Notes: a model not told the origin generated them from the sequence alone. A DNA stretch of 64,000 bases from Flavobacteriia bacterium (GCA_947490145.1 CANLGD010000003.1:37227-101226), one strand, 5' to 3'. Counted from the first letter of the stretch, positions 1-9,241 are shown. A program made the numbers and translations.

Positions 1-471
1 ACTTGTTATCCAAAAGACACCTTGGATATTATTGTCTTTGGAAACGATGCTTGGCCTATAAAAATAAAGGATTTACCTTATTTACAAGTTGGACCGTATC
101 ACACAAATACAGTTGCAGGACTCGAACTTGCTCTAGATATTTTGCGCAGAAAAAGAAATACAAATAAGCAAATTTTCATGATAACAGATGGTAAACCCAG
201 TTGTTTGAGAATGCCTGATGGCCAATATTACAAAAACAGCAATGGCTTGGATCAATTTATTGTAGAAAAATGTTACAATATGGCTGCAAAATCTCGGAAA
301 ATACACATTCCAATTACCACATTTATGATTGCGCAAGATCCTTATTTGCAAGCATTTATTGAAGAGTTTACTAAATCAAATAAAGGAAAGGCATTTTACA
401 CAGGTTTAAAAGGATTGGGAGAAATGATTTTCCATGACTACGAAACAAATAGGAAAAAACGAATTAATTAA
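1..471 (+). CDS. von Willebrand factor A domain protein, 5' end outside window
   Basis: The frame is open from base 1 (TCYPKDT before the first TTG at 22), so the gene starts upstream and only about 156 C-terminal residues are seen. They look like the second half of a VWA/Mg-chelatase D-type domain: a TNT stretch in 'GPYHTNTVAGLELAL' that would supply the metal-site Thr, and 'MITDGKPS', whose Asp is the third metal-site (MIDAS) element. The first element, DxSxS, would lie outside the window. The stop is 5 bases before an AAA+ ATPase of the Mg-chelatase/MoxR type, a pairing in which ATPase and VWA protein usually act together to remodel or metal-load a target protein. The target cannot be read from this fragment. 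Confidence 0.72.
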   Translation, partial: TCYPKDTLDIIVFGNDAWPIKIKDLPYLQVGPYHTNTVAGLELALDILRRKRNTNKQIFMITDGKPSCLRMPDGQYYKNSNGLDQFIVEKCYNMAAKSRKIHIPITTFMIAQDPYLQAFIEEFTKSNKGKAFYTGLKGLGEMIFHDYETNRKKRIN

Positions 472-476
472 TCAAA

Positions 477-1937
477 ATGGACACAAAAATAAACACACTT
501 GGAGCCTTAAAAGCTGCTGGATATATTTCGAAAAGTATCAAAGATGAGTTAAGAGATAACTTAATTTCTTCTCTGAAACATGGCAAAAAAACATTTCCAG
601 GAATGCATGGATATGAGCAAACCGTGATTCCTCAGTTGGAACGAGCGATCCTTTCAAAGCACAACATCAATTTATTGGGACTTCGTGGACAAGGAAAAAC
701 GAGAATTGCTCGATTAATGATCAATTTATTGGACGAATTTATTCCTTTTGTTACTGGAAGTGAAATGAATGATGATCCTTTGAATCCAATCAGTCGTTTT
801 GCACGAGATTTAGTTGCTGAAAAAGGCGACTCCGCCCCTATTTCATGGCTTCACAGAGACGAGCGCTTTTTTGAAAAACTCGCAACTCCAGATGTTACAA
901 TTGCAGATTTAATTGGAGATATTGATCCAATAAAAGCTGCGAATTTAAAATTATCTTACGCTGACGAACGTGTTTTACATTTTGGAATGATTCCAAGAGC
1001 CAATCGTTGTATATTCGTAATCAATGAATTACCAGATTTACAAGCAAGAATTCAGGTTGCTTTGTTCAATATTTTAGAAGAAGGCGATATCCAAATTCGT
1101 GGTTTTAAATTAAGAATGCCTTTGGATTTACAATTTGTTTTTACTGCCAATCCAGAAGATTATACTAACAGAGGAAGCATCGTTACTCCATTGAAAGACA
1201 GAATTGGTTCTCAAATTTTGACCCATTATTCTGCTGACATAAAAACCGCTAAAATTATCACTTCGCAAGAAGCTGGAAAATTGGAGAATCGACTGTGTGA
1301 AGTTTATGTTCCTGAATTGGCAAAAGATATTGTGGAACAAATAGCTTTTGAAGCTAGAAAAAGTGAATTTATTGACCACAAAAGTGGAGTCAGCGCTCGA
1401 ATGAGCATCACTGCTTATGAAAATTTAATCAGCACAGCAGAAAGAAGAGCAATTTTGAACAATGAAGTAGAAACTAGCGTCCGTTTCAGTGATTTAATGG
1501 GTATGATTCCTTCAATAACAGGAAAAGTTGAATTGGTTTATGAAGGTGAGCAAGAAGGAACGGATTTCGTAGCAAATCGCTTGATTTCGGAAGCAACGAA
1601 AACTTTATTTTTGACTTATTTTCCTAAAATTGAGAAATTCAAAAAGGAAAATCAAGAAACGGCTTACGATGGAATTGTTAAGTGGTTTTTAGAAGCAAAT
1701 TCTTTTGAACTTTCTGATGAAGCAAAAAATGTAGAATATGAAGCAGCTTTGAAAGCAATTGAACCTTTGGATGTTTTACTTCAAAAATACCAACCAAAAG
1801 TTTCTCCGCAAGATTCATTTTTCTTAAAAGAATTTATTTTATGGTCTTTGGTTGAATTGAAACAATTGACTAAAAAAAGATCTCAAAATGGAATTGTTTT
1901 TAATGATGTTTACGATAGTTACATAAAAGGTTTATAA
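477..1937 (+). CDS. AAA+ ATPase, magnesium chelatase ChlI/MoxR-like
   Basis: 486 residues. Walker A is GLRGQGKT at residues 68-75, a Walker B-like strand IFVINE is at 179-184, and a sensor-1 stretch FTANPED lies near 222. These fit the Mg-chelatase I/MoxR clade of AAA+ ATPases, which work as oligomeric chaperones with VWA partners. The region after about residue 330 is helical, has no domain I recognise, and is longer than in ChlI. ATG at 477 follows the VWA stop by 5 bases, so the two genes are surely co-transcribed. No porphyrin genes are nearby, so a role in chlorophyll or cobalamin synthesis is not supported. I infer a VWA-ATPase chaperone pair of unknown substrate. Confidence 0.8.
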   Translation: MDTKINTLGALKAAGYISKSIKDELRDNLISSLKHGKKTFPGMHGYEQTVIPQLERAILSKHNINLLGLRGQGKTRIARLMINLLDEFIPFVTGSEMNDDPLNPISRFARDLVAEKGDSAPISWLHRDERFFEKLATPDVTIADLIGDIDPIKAANLKLSYADERVLHFGMIPRANRCIFVINELPDLQARIQVALFNILEEGDIQIRGFKLRMPLDLQFVFTANPEDYTNRGSIVTPLKDRIGSQILTHYSADIKTAKIITSQEAGKLENRLCEVYVPELAKDIVEQIAFEARKSEFIDHKSGVSARMSITAYENLISTAERRAILNNEVETSVRFSDLMGMIPSITGKVELVYEGEQEGTDFVANRLISEATKTLFLTYFPKIEKFKKENQETAYDGIVKWFLEANSFELSDEAKNVEYEAALKAIEPLDVLLQKYQPKVSPQDSFFLKEFILWSLVELKQLTKKRSQNGIVFNDVYDSYIKGL

Positions 1938-2026
1938 GAACAGTATTTTAGCGTAGTAAAAAAAAATATTTTTTTGTTAAATTTTTTTTGTTAAAATTTT
2001 TTTATTTTATTTGTAAAAAAATAAAT

Positions 2027-4471
2027 ATGCAAATAAAATATACGCTCATTTTCTTTTTAATTTTTTCTTCGTTAAATTATAATGCTCAAAATTTTGAAAT
2101 AAAGGTAAAAATTGGTAACGAAGAAAAAGAATGTGATACTGATTTAAAGCAGTTTATCTTAGTTCAAAAAAATGTAAATAACGATTCTACGCTTTTCGCG
2201 CTGCAAGATACTTCTTGTTATTTTTCCAAAGCAATAGTCTTACAGAAGGGGAATTATGTGTTGAAGATTAAAAGTATATCGTCAATACAAAGAGAAATAC
2301 CAATTTCAATTACTGAAAATACAAATTCAACTATTGATTTAGGAACAATTATCTTAAGTAATAAAATTGCTCAAGTTGAAGAAGTTACTATAACTGGAAT
2401 TCCCAAGAAATTCATAATTAGCGACCCTGAAAAAACGATTATTTTAGTTGAAAATAATGCAATTCTTGAAAGTAACACAATCTACAATGCAATTACAAAA
2501 ATTCCAGGAATTATTCCTAGTCCAAATGGTGGTTTTACCTATTCTGGTCAAATGACTGCAGTATTTTTTGAAGGAATCCCAAGTAGCTTGTCGCCAATAG
2601 ATTTAGATAATTTATTGAAAAGTTTACCTGCAAATTCTGTCAAAAAAATTGAACTTATTACCAATCCAGGCGCTTCTTACGATGCAAATTTCAGCGGAGC
2701 AATTATTGATATTATTAGTAATGACAAAGCATTCAAATGGCTATCTGGTTCAATAAGTTTGAATACCGGTTTAAATAATAACTTCAAAACTATGCCTACT
2801 TTTTTATTGAACGGTAAGGCAAAACGATTTACTTGGAATATACAAAGTACAGCTTCTTATAATGAAAGTAATGTGACTGAAAAATCTGATCGAACTTATA
2901 CATTTTTAGATAGTTTACAAGAACTCAATTCTGTTCGACAAGAAGTTTATAAAAATCGCTATTATTCAAATCGAGGAAATTTGGTGACAAAATTATCGAA
3001 GAAAAGTACTTTACAACTAAATGCTGCTTTAAACACCAATTCAAATCAACTTAACGGAAATTCTCAAACAGAAGCGAATAATTCCACGATTGATCCATTT
3101 ACATCAAATTACGATTCAAAAGGAAAAGGTTATTTTTTTGATGGTGGTTTAAAATACCGTTTAATTATGGATACGTTAAATCGAAAATTGGAATTTTCCA
3201 GCAATTATACTAATTCAAACTATGAAAATAAACGAACTATTGAACAAAAAAATTCTATTTCTAGCTATTCACTCATAAAATCAAGTAGTAAGTCACAACG
3301 TTTAATCAATCGCTTGGATTTAGAGTTGCCTTTCGCAGATAAAAAAACACAAATTAATTTTGGAGCAAAAATCACGAATTTTACTGCTACAAATGATGGA
3401 GCATATCGTTTTAATGATACAATTCAGCAAGATTGGGAAAACACAAAATTTTCATCATCGATTCCATTTGTCTATACCGAACAAAACTTAGCATTTTATT
3501 CTGAATACAAACGCCGCATAAAAAAATCTATTGCACTTACTTTAGGATTGCGAGCAGAAGATTTTAGCTTTAAAGGAAAGGTAAATGAAACTACTCTAAT
3601 CAGTCGAAATTTCTTTAATTTTTATCCATCAATTCATACTTTATACCGTATTTCGCCAGATATGAACTTGATGATAAACTATTCGCGAAAAATCAACCTG
3701 CCGAATTACGGAATGTACGATCCAAATTTAACCGGTTACTATGATTCTTACACCCAAAATTCAGGAAATAGAAATTTAGATCCTAATTTTCTGCATCGCT
3801 CACAGGCAAAATTATCAATTTTCGAATACTGTCAATTGAGTTTAACACATACTTTTTCAAATTCAATTAATCTAAGTGATGTAAGTGTCGATTCAAGCAC
3901 TTTTGCTGTAAATTACACCTACAAAACATACAACAACGTTCAGTCTTTTTCAGGATTCTTCTCTTTACCAGTTCCTTTTGGCTTATTCTCACAAGGACTT
4001 GATTTTTTTCGTAATCCAATTAATGTAGATGAAATTTCATTTATGTATCTTTATACAAATTGTAATAAAACAACCATTCCAGGTTACAATTATATCAATA
4101 AAAATAAAGCTTTGTGGAGTTTTGGCGTATATTCACAATTTATATTGCCTTTCAAAATTCGCCTAAACATTGAATATAATTTTACTGCTAAAGGAACAGA
4201 TTTAATTTCACAATTTACGCAAAACATTCACGACTTAGAAGCAGTTGTAAGCAGAGAATTTAATCAAAATAAGTGGAGAGTATCTGCTTCATTTCAAGAT
4301 ATTCTAAATAAAAACCGAACTGTTTACAGTACAATTTACAATCCTTTAATAACGCGATCCTACACTAAATGGGACACCCAAATTGTTTGGTTAAAAGTTG
4401 CTTATTCATTTGGAAAATATGAAAGACCATCTTTGAAGGAAGAAGCAATTCCAAGTGGAAAAGGAGGTTAA
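2027..4471 (+). CDS. outer-membrane beta-barrel (TonB-dependent receptor-like) protein
   Basis: About 814 residues from ATG 2027. A TTG at 1988 in the same frame would add 13 residues before the signal peptide, so I prefer the ATG, which gives a typical leader (MQIKYTLIFFLIFSSLNYNA). After the leader come a carboxypeptidase-regulatory-like beta domain (about 20-110), a plug-like domain (about 120-225, with 'VEEVTITG' and 'KKIELITNPGASYDANFSGAIIDII'-type features) and a long barrel rich in alternating aromatic strands. The profile fits the 'outer membrane beta-barrel family' of Bacteroidota rather than a SusC, which would be longer and followed by susD. Substrate unknown. The upstream 89 bases are extremely T-rich and hold two copies of TTTTTTTGTTAAA. 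A YkgJ gene follows 19 bases after the stop. Confidence 0.75.
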   Translation: MQIKYTLIFFLIFSSLNYNAQNFEIKVKIGNEEKECDTDLKQFILVQKNVNNDSTLFALQDTSCYFSKAIVLQKGNYVLKIKSISSIQREIPISITENTNSTIDLGTIILSNKIAQVEEVTITGIPKKFIISDPEKTIILVENNAILESNTIYNAITKIPGIIPSPNGGFTYSGQMTAVFFEGIPSSLSPIDLDNLLKSLPANSVKKIELITNPGASYDANFSGAIIDIISNDKAFKWLSGSISLNTGLNNNFKTMPTFLLNGKAKRFTWNIQSTASYNESNVTEKSDRTYTFLDSLQELNSVRQEVYKNRYYSNRGNLVTKLSKKSTLQLNAALNTNSNQLNGNSQTEANNSTIDPFTSNYDSKGKGYFFDGGLKYRLIMDTLNRKLEFSSNYTNSNYENKRTIEQKNSISSYSLIKSSSKSQRLINRLDLELPFADKKTQINFGAKITNFTATNDGAYRFNDTIQQDWENTKFSSSIPFVYTEQNLAFYSEYKRRIKKSIALTLGLRAEDFSFKGKVNETTLISRNFFNFYPSIHTLYRISPDMNLMINYSRKINLPNYGMYDPNLTGYYDSYTQNSGNRNLDPNFLHRSQAKLSIFEYCQLSLTHTFSNSINLSDVSVDSSTFAVNYTYKTYNNVQSFSGFFSLPVPFGLFSQGLDFFRNPINVDEISFMYLYTNCNKTTIPGYNYINKNKALWSFGVYSQFILPFKIRLNIEYNFTAKGTDLISQFTQNIHDLEAVVSREFNQNKWRVSASFQDILNKNRTVYSTIYNPLITRSYTKWDTQIVWLKVAYSFGKYERPSLKEEAIPSGKGG

Positions 4472-4490
4472 ATTAATATTAAAAAATAAA

Positions 4491-5366
4491 ATGATTTCCA
4501 CCAAACTAAATCTTCAAGATATCTTGCCTCTCACTTGTTCTCGAGCAGGAACTTGTTGTCATGGAAATCAAGTTTTTTTGAATCCATGGGAATTATATTG
4601 TCTTGCTAGAGAAAAGAAGATTTCTCCAAGAGAATTTCGTGATTTTTATTGTGATTTTGATGGTATTCGTTTAAAATTTGATGGGAAAGCAGATTTACGA
4701 GGAAAAAAAGCTTGCAGTCAATACCTAGATAATTTTGGTTGCAGTGTGCATATAGGAAGACCTTTAGCGTGTCGCTTATTTCCTCTGGGACGACAAATTC
4801 AAAGTGAAAACGTAAATTATATTTTCCAAGGAACAACATTTCCTTGTTTAGATGGCTGTCCTGAAGTTATTAAATTAACTGAATTAACAGTGGAAGCATA
4901 TTTAAAAGGACAAGAGACAGAAAGTTTTGAAACAGCGCAAGATGCTTATTTAGAAATTATGCAAAATATGGCTGATATTGCTTTTGAGTTACTTCTAGAT
5001 ACAGAACTTGCAGCTTCCGGAGAAAAAGAAACATTAAAACTTTGGCGCAAAATGGGGATAGAATCTCCAAAAGAATTAGTTGATAGAATTGGTTCAGAAT
5101 GGCTTGATTTATTAATGATTCCAGCTTTTTTTTCTGAAAGTGAAGTTTTGGAAAATCCACTAATTTTCGCTGAAAAGCACAATGAATTACTTCAAGAAAA
5201 AGCACAAGAAAAATTCGGAAATCTAAAAACTCTAGAAGATTTGAAACAAGCATCCGTTTTAGTTATGGCACTTGCTTTATTTTTAGCCAAGGCAATTGGA
5301 GCAAATCCAACTAGTTTAGCTGTGCATTGGGTAGAAACTGCAAAAAGCTTTGGAGCCAAAGAGTGA
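4491..5366 (+). CDS. YkgJ-family cysteine-cluster protein
   Basis: About 291 residues from ATG 4491; a GTG at 4455 in frame would overlap the preceding receptor gene and is less likely. The N-terminal 130 residues carry the zinc/iron-chelating cysteine pattern of the YkgJ (UPF0153) family: CSRAGTCCHG, then a Cys in KKACSQY, GCSVH, RPLACRLFP, and finally PCLDGCP. Such proteins bind a metal through clustered cysteines; no enzymatic role is established. The C-terminal 150 residues are helical and I do not recognise them. The gene probably shares a transcript with the receptor upstream, which makes a metal-related role plausible but unproven. Confidence 0.75.
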   Translation: MISTKLNLQDILPLTCSRAGTCCHGNQVFLNPWELYCLAREKKISPREFRDFYCDFDGIRLKFDGKADLRGKKACSQYLDNFGCSVHIGRPLACRLFPLGRQIQSENVNYIFQGTTFPCLDGCPEVIKLTELTVEAYLKGQETESFETAQDAYLEIMQNMADIAFELLLDTELAASGEKETLKLWRKMGIESPKELVDRIGSEWLDLLMIPAFFSESEVLENPLIFAEKHNELLQEKAQEKFGNLKTLEDLKQASVLVMALALFLAKAIGANPTSLAVHWVETAKSFGAKE

Positions 5367-5594
5367 AATTAATAGGATTTGAAATAAGGTTGAACATCTA
5401 GCCATTTTTTATAATGTTCTTTTATGTTTATTTATTGAATAGTATTTTTATTTATGGAAGCTTCTTTAAAAGTAAGTGTCAAAAAAAGCTAAAGGTAAAC
5501 ACGAAATCGAAAATATTTTTTAAAAAACTTAAATAAATTCAAATATTGATTCATAAAAGTAACTTTTGTCACACTCTAAATTATTTGTTAATCC

Positions 5595-5602
5595 TAACTT
5601 TG
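5595..5602 (+). promoter_or_regulatory. -7 box (TAACTTTG) before the rhodanese pair
   Basis: TAACTTTG matches the Bacteroidota -7 consensus TAnnTTTG and lies 17 bases before ATG 5620. No good TTTG element sits about 19 bases upstream (the nearest is at 5565-5568, 26 bases away). The motif is expected by chance about once per 1-2 kb per strand in DNA this AT-rich, so position is the main support. Confidence 0.4.
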
Positions 5603-5619
5603 CATAAAAATTAGAAAAG

Positions 5620-5856
5620 ATGACAATATTAGATGTAAGAAGCCCAGGAGAATTTCTGGGAGGAAATGTAGCTGGTTCAAAAAACATTCCTTTGCAAGAA
5701 ATTCCAACTAGAATTGACGAAATTAAAGAAATGGACCAACCCTTAATTTTGTGCTGTGCAAGCGGAAATAGAAGTGGTCAGGCTGAAATGTATTTGAAAT
5801 CTCAAGGAATTGAATGTGAAAATGGCGGTTCTTGGTTGGACGTAAATAATTTATAA
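5620..5856 (+). CDS. short rhodanese-like protein
   Basis: 78 residues forming a minimal single rhodanese domain. It starts directly at the first beta strand (TILDVRSPGEF) and lacks the N-terminal helix of typical 100-residue rhodaneses; an in-frame stop just upstream excludes a longer start. The active-site loop CASGNR has the catalytic Cys46, Gly49 and Arg51 of the C-x-x-G-x-R pattern, so persulfide chemistry should be possible. The gene is 9 bases from a second rhodanese that shares the same pattern and the same GGSW motif near the end, so the two look like a tandem duplication. Sulfur donor or carrier partners are not visible. Confidence 0.85.
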   Translation: MTILDVRSPGEFLGGNVAGSKNIPLQEIPTRIDEIKEMDQPLILCCASGNRSGQAEMYLKSQGIECENGGSWLDVNNL

Positions 5857-5865
5857 AAAATTAAA

Positions 5866-6171
5866 ATGGGAATATTTAGTAGCTTATTCGGAGCAAAAGT
5901 CAATTTGGAAGAATGGATGGAAGAAGGTGCAACAATTGTTGATGTGCGCACAAAAGGAGAATTTCAAGGAGGAAACGTAAAAGGTTCTGTCAATATTCCT
6001 TTGGATCAGTTGAGGTCTGGAATATCCAAATTAGACAAAAAAAAACCAATCATAACGTGCTGTGCTTCTGGAATGAGAAGTTCTTCAGCAAAATCTATTT
6101 TCAAAAATGCTGGCTTTGAAAAAGTTCACAATGGTGGTTCTTGGAGCAGTTTGAGAAAATTTAGTAAATAG
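5866..6171 (+). CDS. rhodanese-like domain protein
   Basis: 101 residues, one rhodanese domain with an N-terminal helix (NLEEWMEEGATIVDVR) that the upstream paralogue lacks. The active loop is CASGMR with Cys66 as the likely persulfide-carrying residue, followed by SSSA. It ends in the same GGSWSSL motif region as its neighbour. No signal peptide is present, so it is probably a cytoplasmic sulfurtransferase or sulfur carrier; the physiological acceptor cannot be inferred. It is co-transcribed with the 78-residue rhodanese. Confidence 0.87.
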   Translation: MGIFSSLFGAKVNLEEWMEEGATIVDVRTKGEFQGGNVKGSVNIPLDQLRSGISKLDKKKPIITCCASGMRSSSAKSIFKNAGFEKVHNGGSWSSLRKFSK

Positions 6172-6250
6172 GCGTTTTTAATTATCAACTATTTGTTCAG
6201 CACTGAGTTCACATTGAAAACATTTAAAATATTTAATGCCCATTTTTTAA

Positions 6251-6303
6251 CACTTAGAAGCATAGAGAACTTAGATTCTTATGCTTTCTAAAGCTTCTAA
6301 GTG
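6251..6303. repeat. imperfect palindrome in the rhodanese-peptidase spacer
   Basis: CACTTAGAAGC at 6251-6261 and GCTTCTAAGTG at 6293-6303 are perfect 11-base inverted arms. The 31-base interior holds GCATA and TATGC, which also pair. No clear T-run follows, so this is not a textbook terminator. The word 'CTTAG' recurring on both arms resembles the short repeats seen at 32.4 kb. Confidence 0.55.
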
Positions 6304-6435
6304 GTTAGAAAACCATGTTTTTCAAAGGATAAACCTATAAAAATATTAAAATCCTAACGGTTAATTTTTTTGTACCTTTAATAAACAAAATCTACCATTA
6401 AAATAAAACTTGAAATCGAATCCGTTTTTTCTCTC

Positions 6436-6443
6436 TACTTTTG
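6436..6443 (+). promoter_or_regulatory. -7 box (TACTTTTG) before the M1 peptidase
   Basis: A perfect TAnnTTTG match 15 bases before ATG 6459, with CTTG 23 bases further upstream as a weak -33 candidate. It lies in the same frame as the alternative TTG start at 6441, which supports the ATG as the true start. Confidence 0.45.
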
Positions 6444-6458
6444 AAAAAACTACAAAAC

Positions 6459-8432
6459 ATGAATTCAAAAATTTTATTTTTAACTTTATTAAGTTGCTCT
6501 CTTTCAACTGCATTTTTTGCTCAAAAGGATAAATTTTCTTGTGCAAATATTAAAGGGAAAAACTTTAATTTAAAAAGCAACACGCTTTCAGTAGCGCAAA
6601 TTGCTGAAACAGAAAAATACGATGTCAATTTCTATTTTCTGGATTTAGCAATGAACAATACCTCAACTTTTATTTCTGGAACAGCTGAAATACATGGTTT
6701 TGCGAAAGAAAATTTAGATTCCGTTTGCTTTGAATTATTTAATTCTTACATAATTACAGGAATTCGATTGGAAAATTTAATGGTTCCTTATTCTCGAAAT
6801 TTAACAGCAATTAAAGTTCCTGTAAATTTATCTGCTGGTGAACATTTTATTATTTCTGTTACTTATTCTGGCACAGCGCCAAATGCTACAACCAATCCTT
6901 TAGGAGGTGCCGGCATGACAAACGACAATTCTCCTTCTTGGGGAAATCAAGTTACTTGGTCTTTAAGTGAACCTTTTTCAGCATTTGAATGGTTTCCTTG
7001 TAAACAATCCTTAAAAGACAAAGCTGACAGCGTTTATGTAAATATTACTGTTCCCTCAACTTGCAAAGCAGGCTCGAACGGTTTATTGGTTCAAGAAGAA
7101 GATTTAGGAAATGGAACAACAAAATTTTACTGGAAACACCGCTACCCAATTGATTATTACTTAATTTCTGTTGCAGTTGCAGAATATGTTGATTACACAA
7201 TTTTCGCAAATCCAGTTGGGGCAGCAAATCCAATTCCTGTTCAAAATTTCATTTATAACAATCCACAAACATTACCAAATTTTCAAGCAGATATTGATGA
7301 AACGGTGGATTTTATTGAATTTTTCTCTGAGATTTTTGGTTTATATCCATTTCATACAGAAAAATATGGACATTGTATGGCACCACTTTCAGGAGGAATG
7401 GAACATCAAACCATGACAACGCAAGGATTTTTTGAGAAAACCTTAACAGCTCACGAATTGGCGCATCAATGGTGGGGCGATCATGTAACTTGCGCATCTT
7501 GGGCAGATATTTGGGTGAATGAAGGCTTTGCTTCATACGCAGAATATTTGATGTTGGAAGAAATGTATCCTGCTGAAAAGGCTGCTGATATGATGACGCG
7601 ACACAACAACATTAAAAGTCAAATTGGAGGAAGTATTTGGGTTTTAGACAGTTTAGATGGAAATAGAATTTTTGACGGAAGATTGACTTACGATAAAGGA
7701 GCAGCTTTTATACACACATTAAGATATGAAATTAACAATGATTCTCTTTTTCTTTTAGGTTTAAAAAATTTTCAGTCAAACTATGCTTATAGTTCAGCAC
7801 TAGGAATTGATGTGCAACAAGCACTCGAAAATGTTACTGGTGAAGATTTATCAGACATTTTTGAACAATGGTATTTTGGAGAAGGATTTCCAACGTATTC
7901 TGCTAAATGGAATGTAGTTGAAACTAATTTATACGTTAATATTAATCAAACGACTTCTATGCCAAATATCACTCCATTTTTCACAAATAATTTGGATTTA
8001 AAATTTCAAAGAACAGGTTTAAGTGACACAATTATACGGTTTGATATTCAAGGAATTAATAATAATTTTACTATTCCAAATTTAGGTACAATTACGAATC
8101 TTAGTGCAATTGATCCATTGAATTGGATTGTGAATAATAACGGCACAATTGAACATGATTTGTCATTAGATTTTACAGAAATTGCAAACTTAGAACAAGA
8201 AGAATTAATTTCACTTTCACCAAACCCAAGTTCCGATTTTGTAGAATTGAAATCAAAATCAACTGAAATTTTCACCGTAAAAATTATTGACACAAAAGGA
8301 AAACTTTGTTTTGAAAAACAATTAAAAACAGGTGATAAAATCAATATTTCTGAATTTCAATCTGGACTGTATTTATTTCAAATTGAATCAGAAAATGGAA
8401 CTCAAATTTCTAGAAAAATTGTAAGACGTTAA
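6459..8432 (+). CDS. secreted M1-family metallopeptidase with T9SS sorting tail
   Basis: About 657 residues from ATG 6459; the in-frame TTG at 6441 would only lengthen the leader. A signal peptide (MNSKILFLTLLSCSLSTAFF) is followed by the M1 N-terminal beta domain, the exopeptidase region GGMEHQ in place of GAMEN, and the zinc motif H332-E333-x-x-H336 with E355 exactly 18 residues later (WVNEGFA). This is a complete gluzincin active site, so aminopeptidase activity is expected. The C-terminal 75 residues (LSPNPSSDFVEL ... GLYLFQI ... ISRKIVRR) are a type A T9SS sorting domain, so the enzyme is probably exported across the outer membrane and anchored or released there. A hydrolase gene follows 14 bases downstream. 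Confidence 0.92.
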   Translation: MNSKILFLTLLSCSLSTAFFAQKDKFSCANIKGKNFNLKSNTLSVAQIAETEKYDVNFYFLDLAMNNTSTFISGTAEIHGFAKENLDSVCFELFNSYIITGIRLENLMVPYSRNLTAIKVPVNLSAGEHFIISVTYSGTAPNATTNPLGGAGMTNDNSPSWGNQVTWSLSEPFSAFEWFPCKQSLKDKADSVYVNITVPSTCKAGSNGLLVQEEDLGNGTTKFYWKHRYPIDYYLISVAVAEYVDYTIFANPVGAANPIPVQNFIYNNPQTLPNFQADIDETVDFIEFFSEIFGLYPFHTEKYGHCMAPLSGGMEHQTMTTQGFFEKTLTAHELAHQWWGDHVTCASWADIWVNEGFASYAEYLMLEEMYPAEKAADMMTRHNNIKSQIGGSIWVLDSLDGNRIFDGRLTYDKGAAFIHTLRYEINNDSLFLLGLKNFQSNYAYSSALGIDVQQALENVTGEDLSDIFEQWYFGEGFPTYSAKWNVVETNLYVNINQTTSMPNITPFFTNNLDLKFQRTGLSDTIIRFDIQGINNNFTIPNLGTITNLSAIDPLNWIVNNNGTIEHDLSLDFTEIANLEQEELISLSPNPSSDFVELKSKSTEIFTVKIIDTKGKLCFEKQLKTGDKINISEFQSGLYLFQIESENGTQISRKIVRR

Positions 8433-8446
8433 TCCAAAAATTAAAA

Positions 8447-9241
8447 ATGTCTCAACACACAAATTTAATAATTTTCGTTAATGGTTTTACGCATGGTTGC
8501 TCGCCATTCAGAGAATATTGGATGAAAAATTCGGCAAAAACGGATGAAGAAAAGAATGAATTCGTTAGTGCTGCAAACAATTATTTTAATGAAGAAAATC
8601 AGACTTTAGTAAATTTATTTATTGATGGTTCTTGTCGTAAAGGTTCAATTTTCAACTACATCGGCTTTACAACTGCGAGAAAAAGATTCAAATTAGGAAG
8701 AAATTTTGGAAAAGTATGGCTCGAAAAAATGCAATCCACCACGGCGGAGAGCAAAAAAATTGATTTAGAAAATTGCACATTAAATTTTGTAACTCACAGC
8801 ATGGGAGGAGCTTATGGTGAAGGAATGATTTCATTTTTGTTGGAAAACAATTTAAAGGTCAACAAAGCAATTCACCTTTCGACTGCGGATGCTTTTTACA
8901 TAAAAGTAGTAAATTCAAGTGAAAAAGTCACTAGAATTCAGCTGGGAGTTGACAGAGACTGGACTATAAAACGATACGCAGATCCATTTACACGTGGAGA
9001 AAAATTAATAATTCCAACAGTTGATTTTTATGCAGAAATCATTGCAGATCATCAACCTATGATTCCAAATGTGAGTCCCAAAGATCAGATTAAATACAAT
9101 TATCACGCATGGACTAAATGGGACTTAAAGGTTTTTGAAGCGATTAAAACGCTGGAAACCATCCAGTCAAAAGAATTAAAACCTAAAGATAATAGTGTAA
9201 CAAAAAATGAATATCAGTTTAGATTTGTTAAAGTAGGCTGA
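8447..9241 (+). CDS. alpha/beta-hydrolase-like protein of unknown substrate
   Basis: 264 residues with no signal peptide. The start reads as a first hydrolase strand (NLIIFVNGFTHG), and the motif THSMGGAYGEG near residue 122 resembles the nucleophile elbow G-x-S-x-G of lipases, with Thr in place of the first Gly. A downstream Asp (GVDRDWT) and His (ADHQP or NYHAW) could complete a triad, but I cannot assign them. The gene lies 14 bases after the secreted M1 peptidase and 78 bases before prfC. I see only a general serine-hydrolase resemblance; it could instead be a non-catalytic relative. Confidence 0.55.
   Translation: MSQHTNLIIFVNGFTHGCSPFREYWMKNSAKTDEEKNEFVSAANNYFNEENQTLVNLFIDGSCRKGSIFNYIGFTTARKRFKLGRNFGKVWLEKMQSTTAESKKIDLENCTLNFVTHSMGGAYGEGMISFLLENNLKVNKAIHLSTADAFYIKVVNSSEKVTRIQLGVDRDWTIKRYADPFTRGEKLIIPTVDFYAEIIADHQPMIPNVSPKDQIKYNYHAWTKWDLKVFEAIKTLETIQSKELKPKDNSVTKNEYQFRFVKVG

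Noticed and set aside
4459..4468. AAAAGGAGGT looks like a strong Shine-Dalgarno site before the YkgJ gene.
   Set aside because: It lies inside the last codons of the receptor gene, more than 20 bases before ATG 4491, and the other genes here show no Shine-Dalgarno use.
8447..9241. T9SS or lipoprotein export of the hydrolase next to the M1 peptidase.
   Set aside because: No signal peptide and no C-terminal sorting pattern are visible, so co-transcription does not imply secretion.
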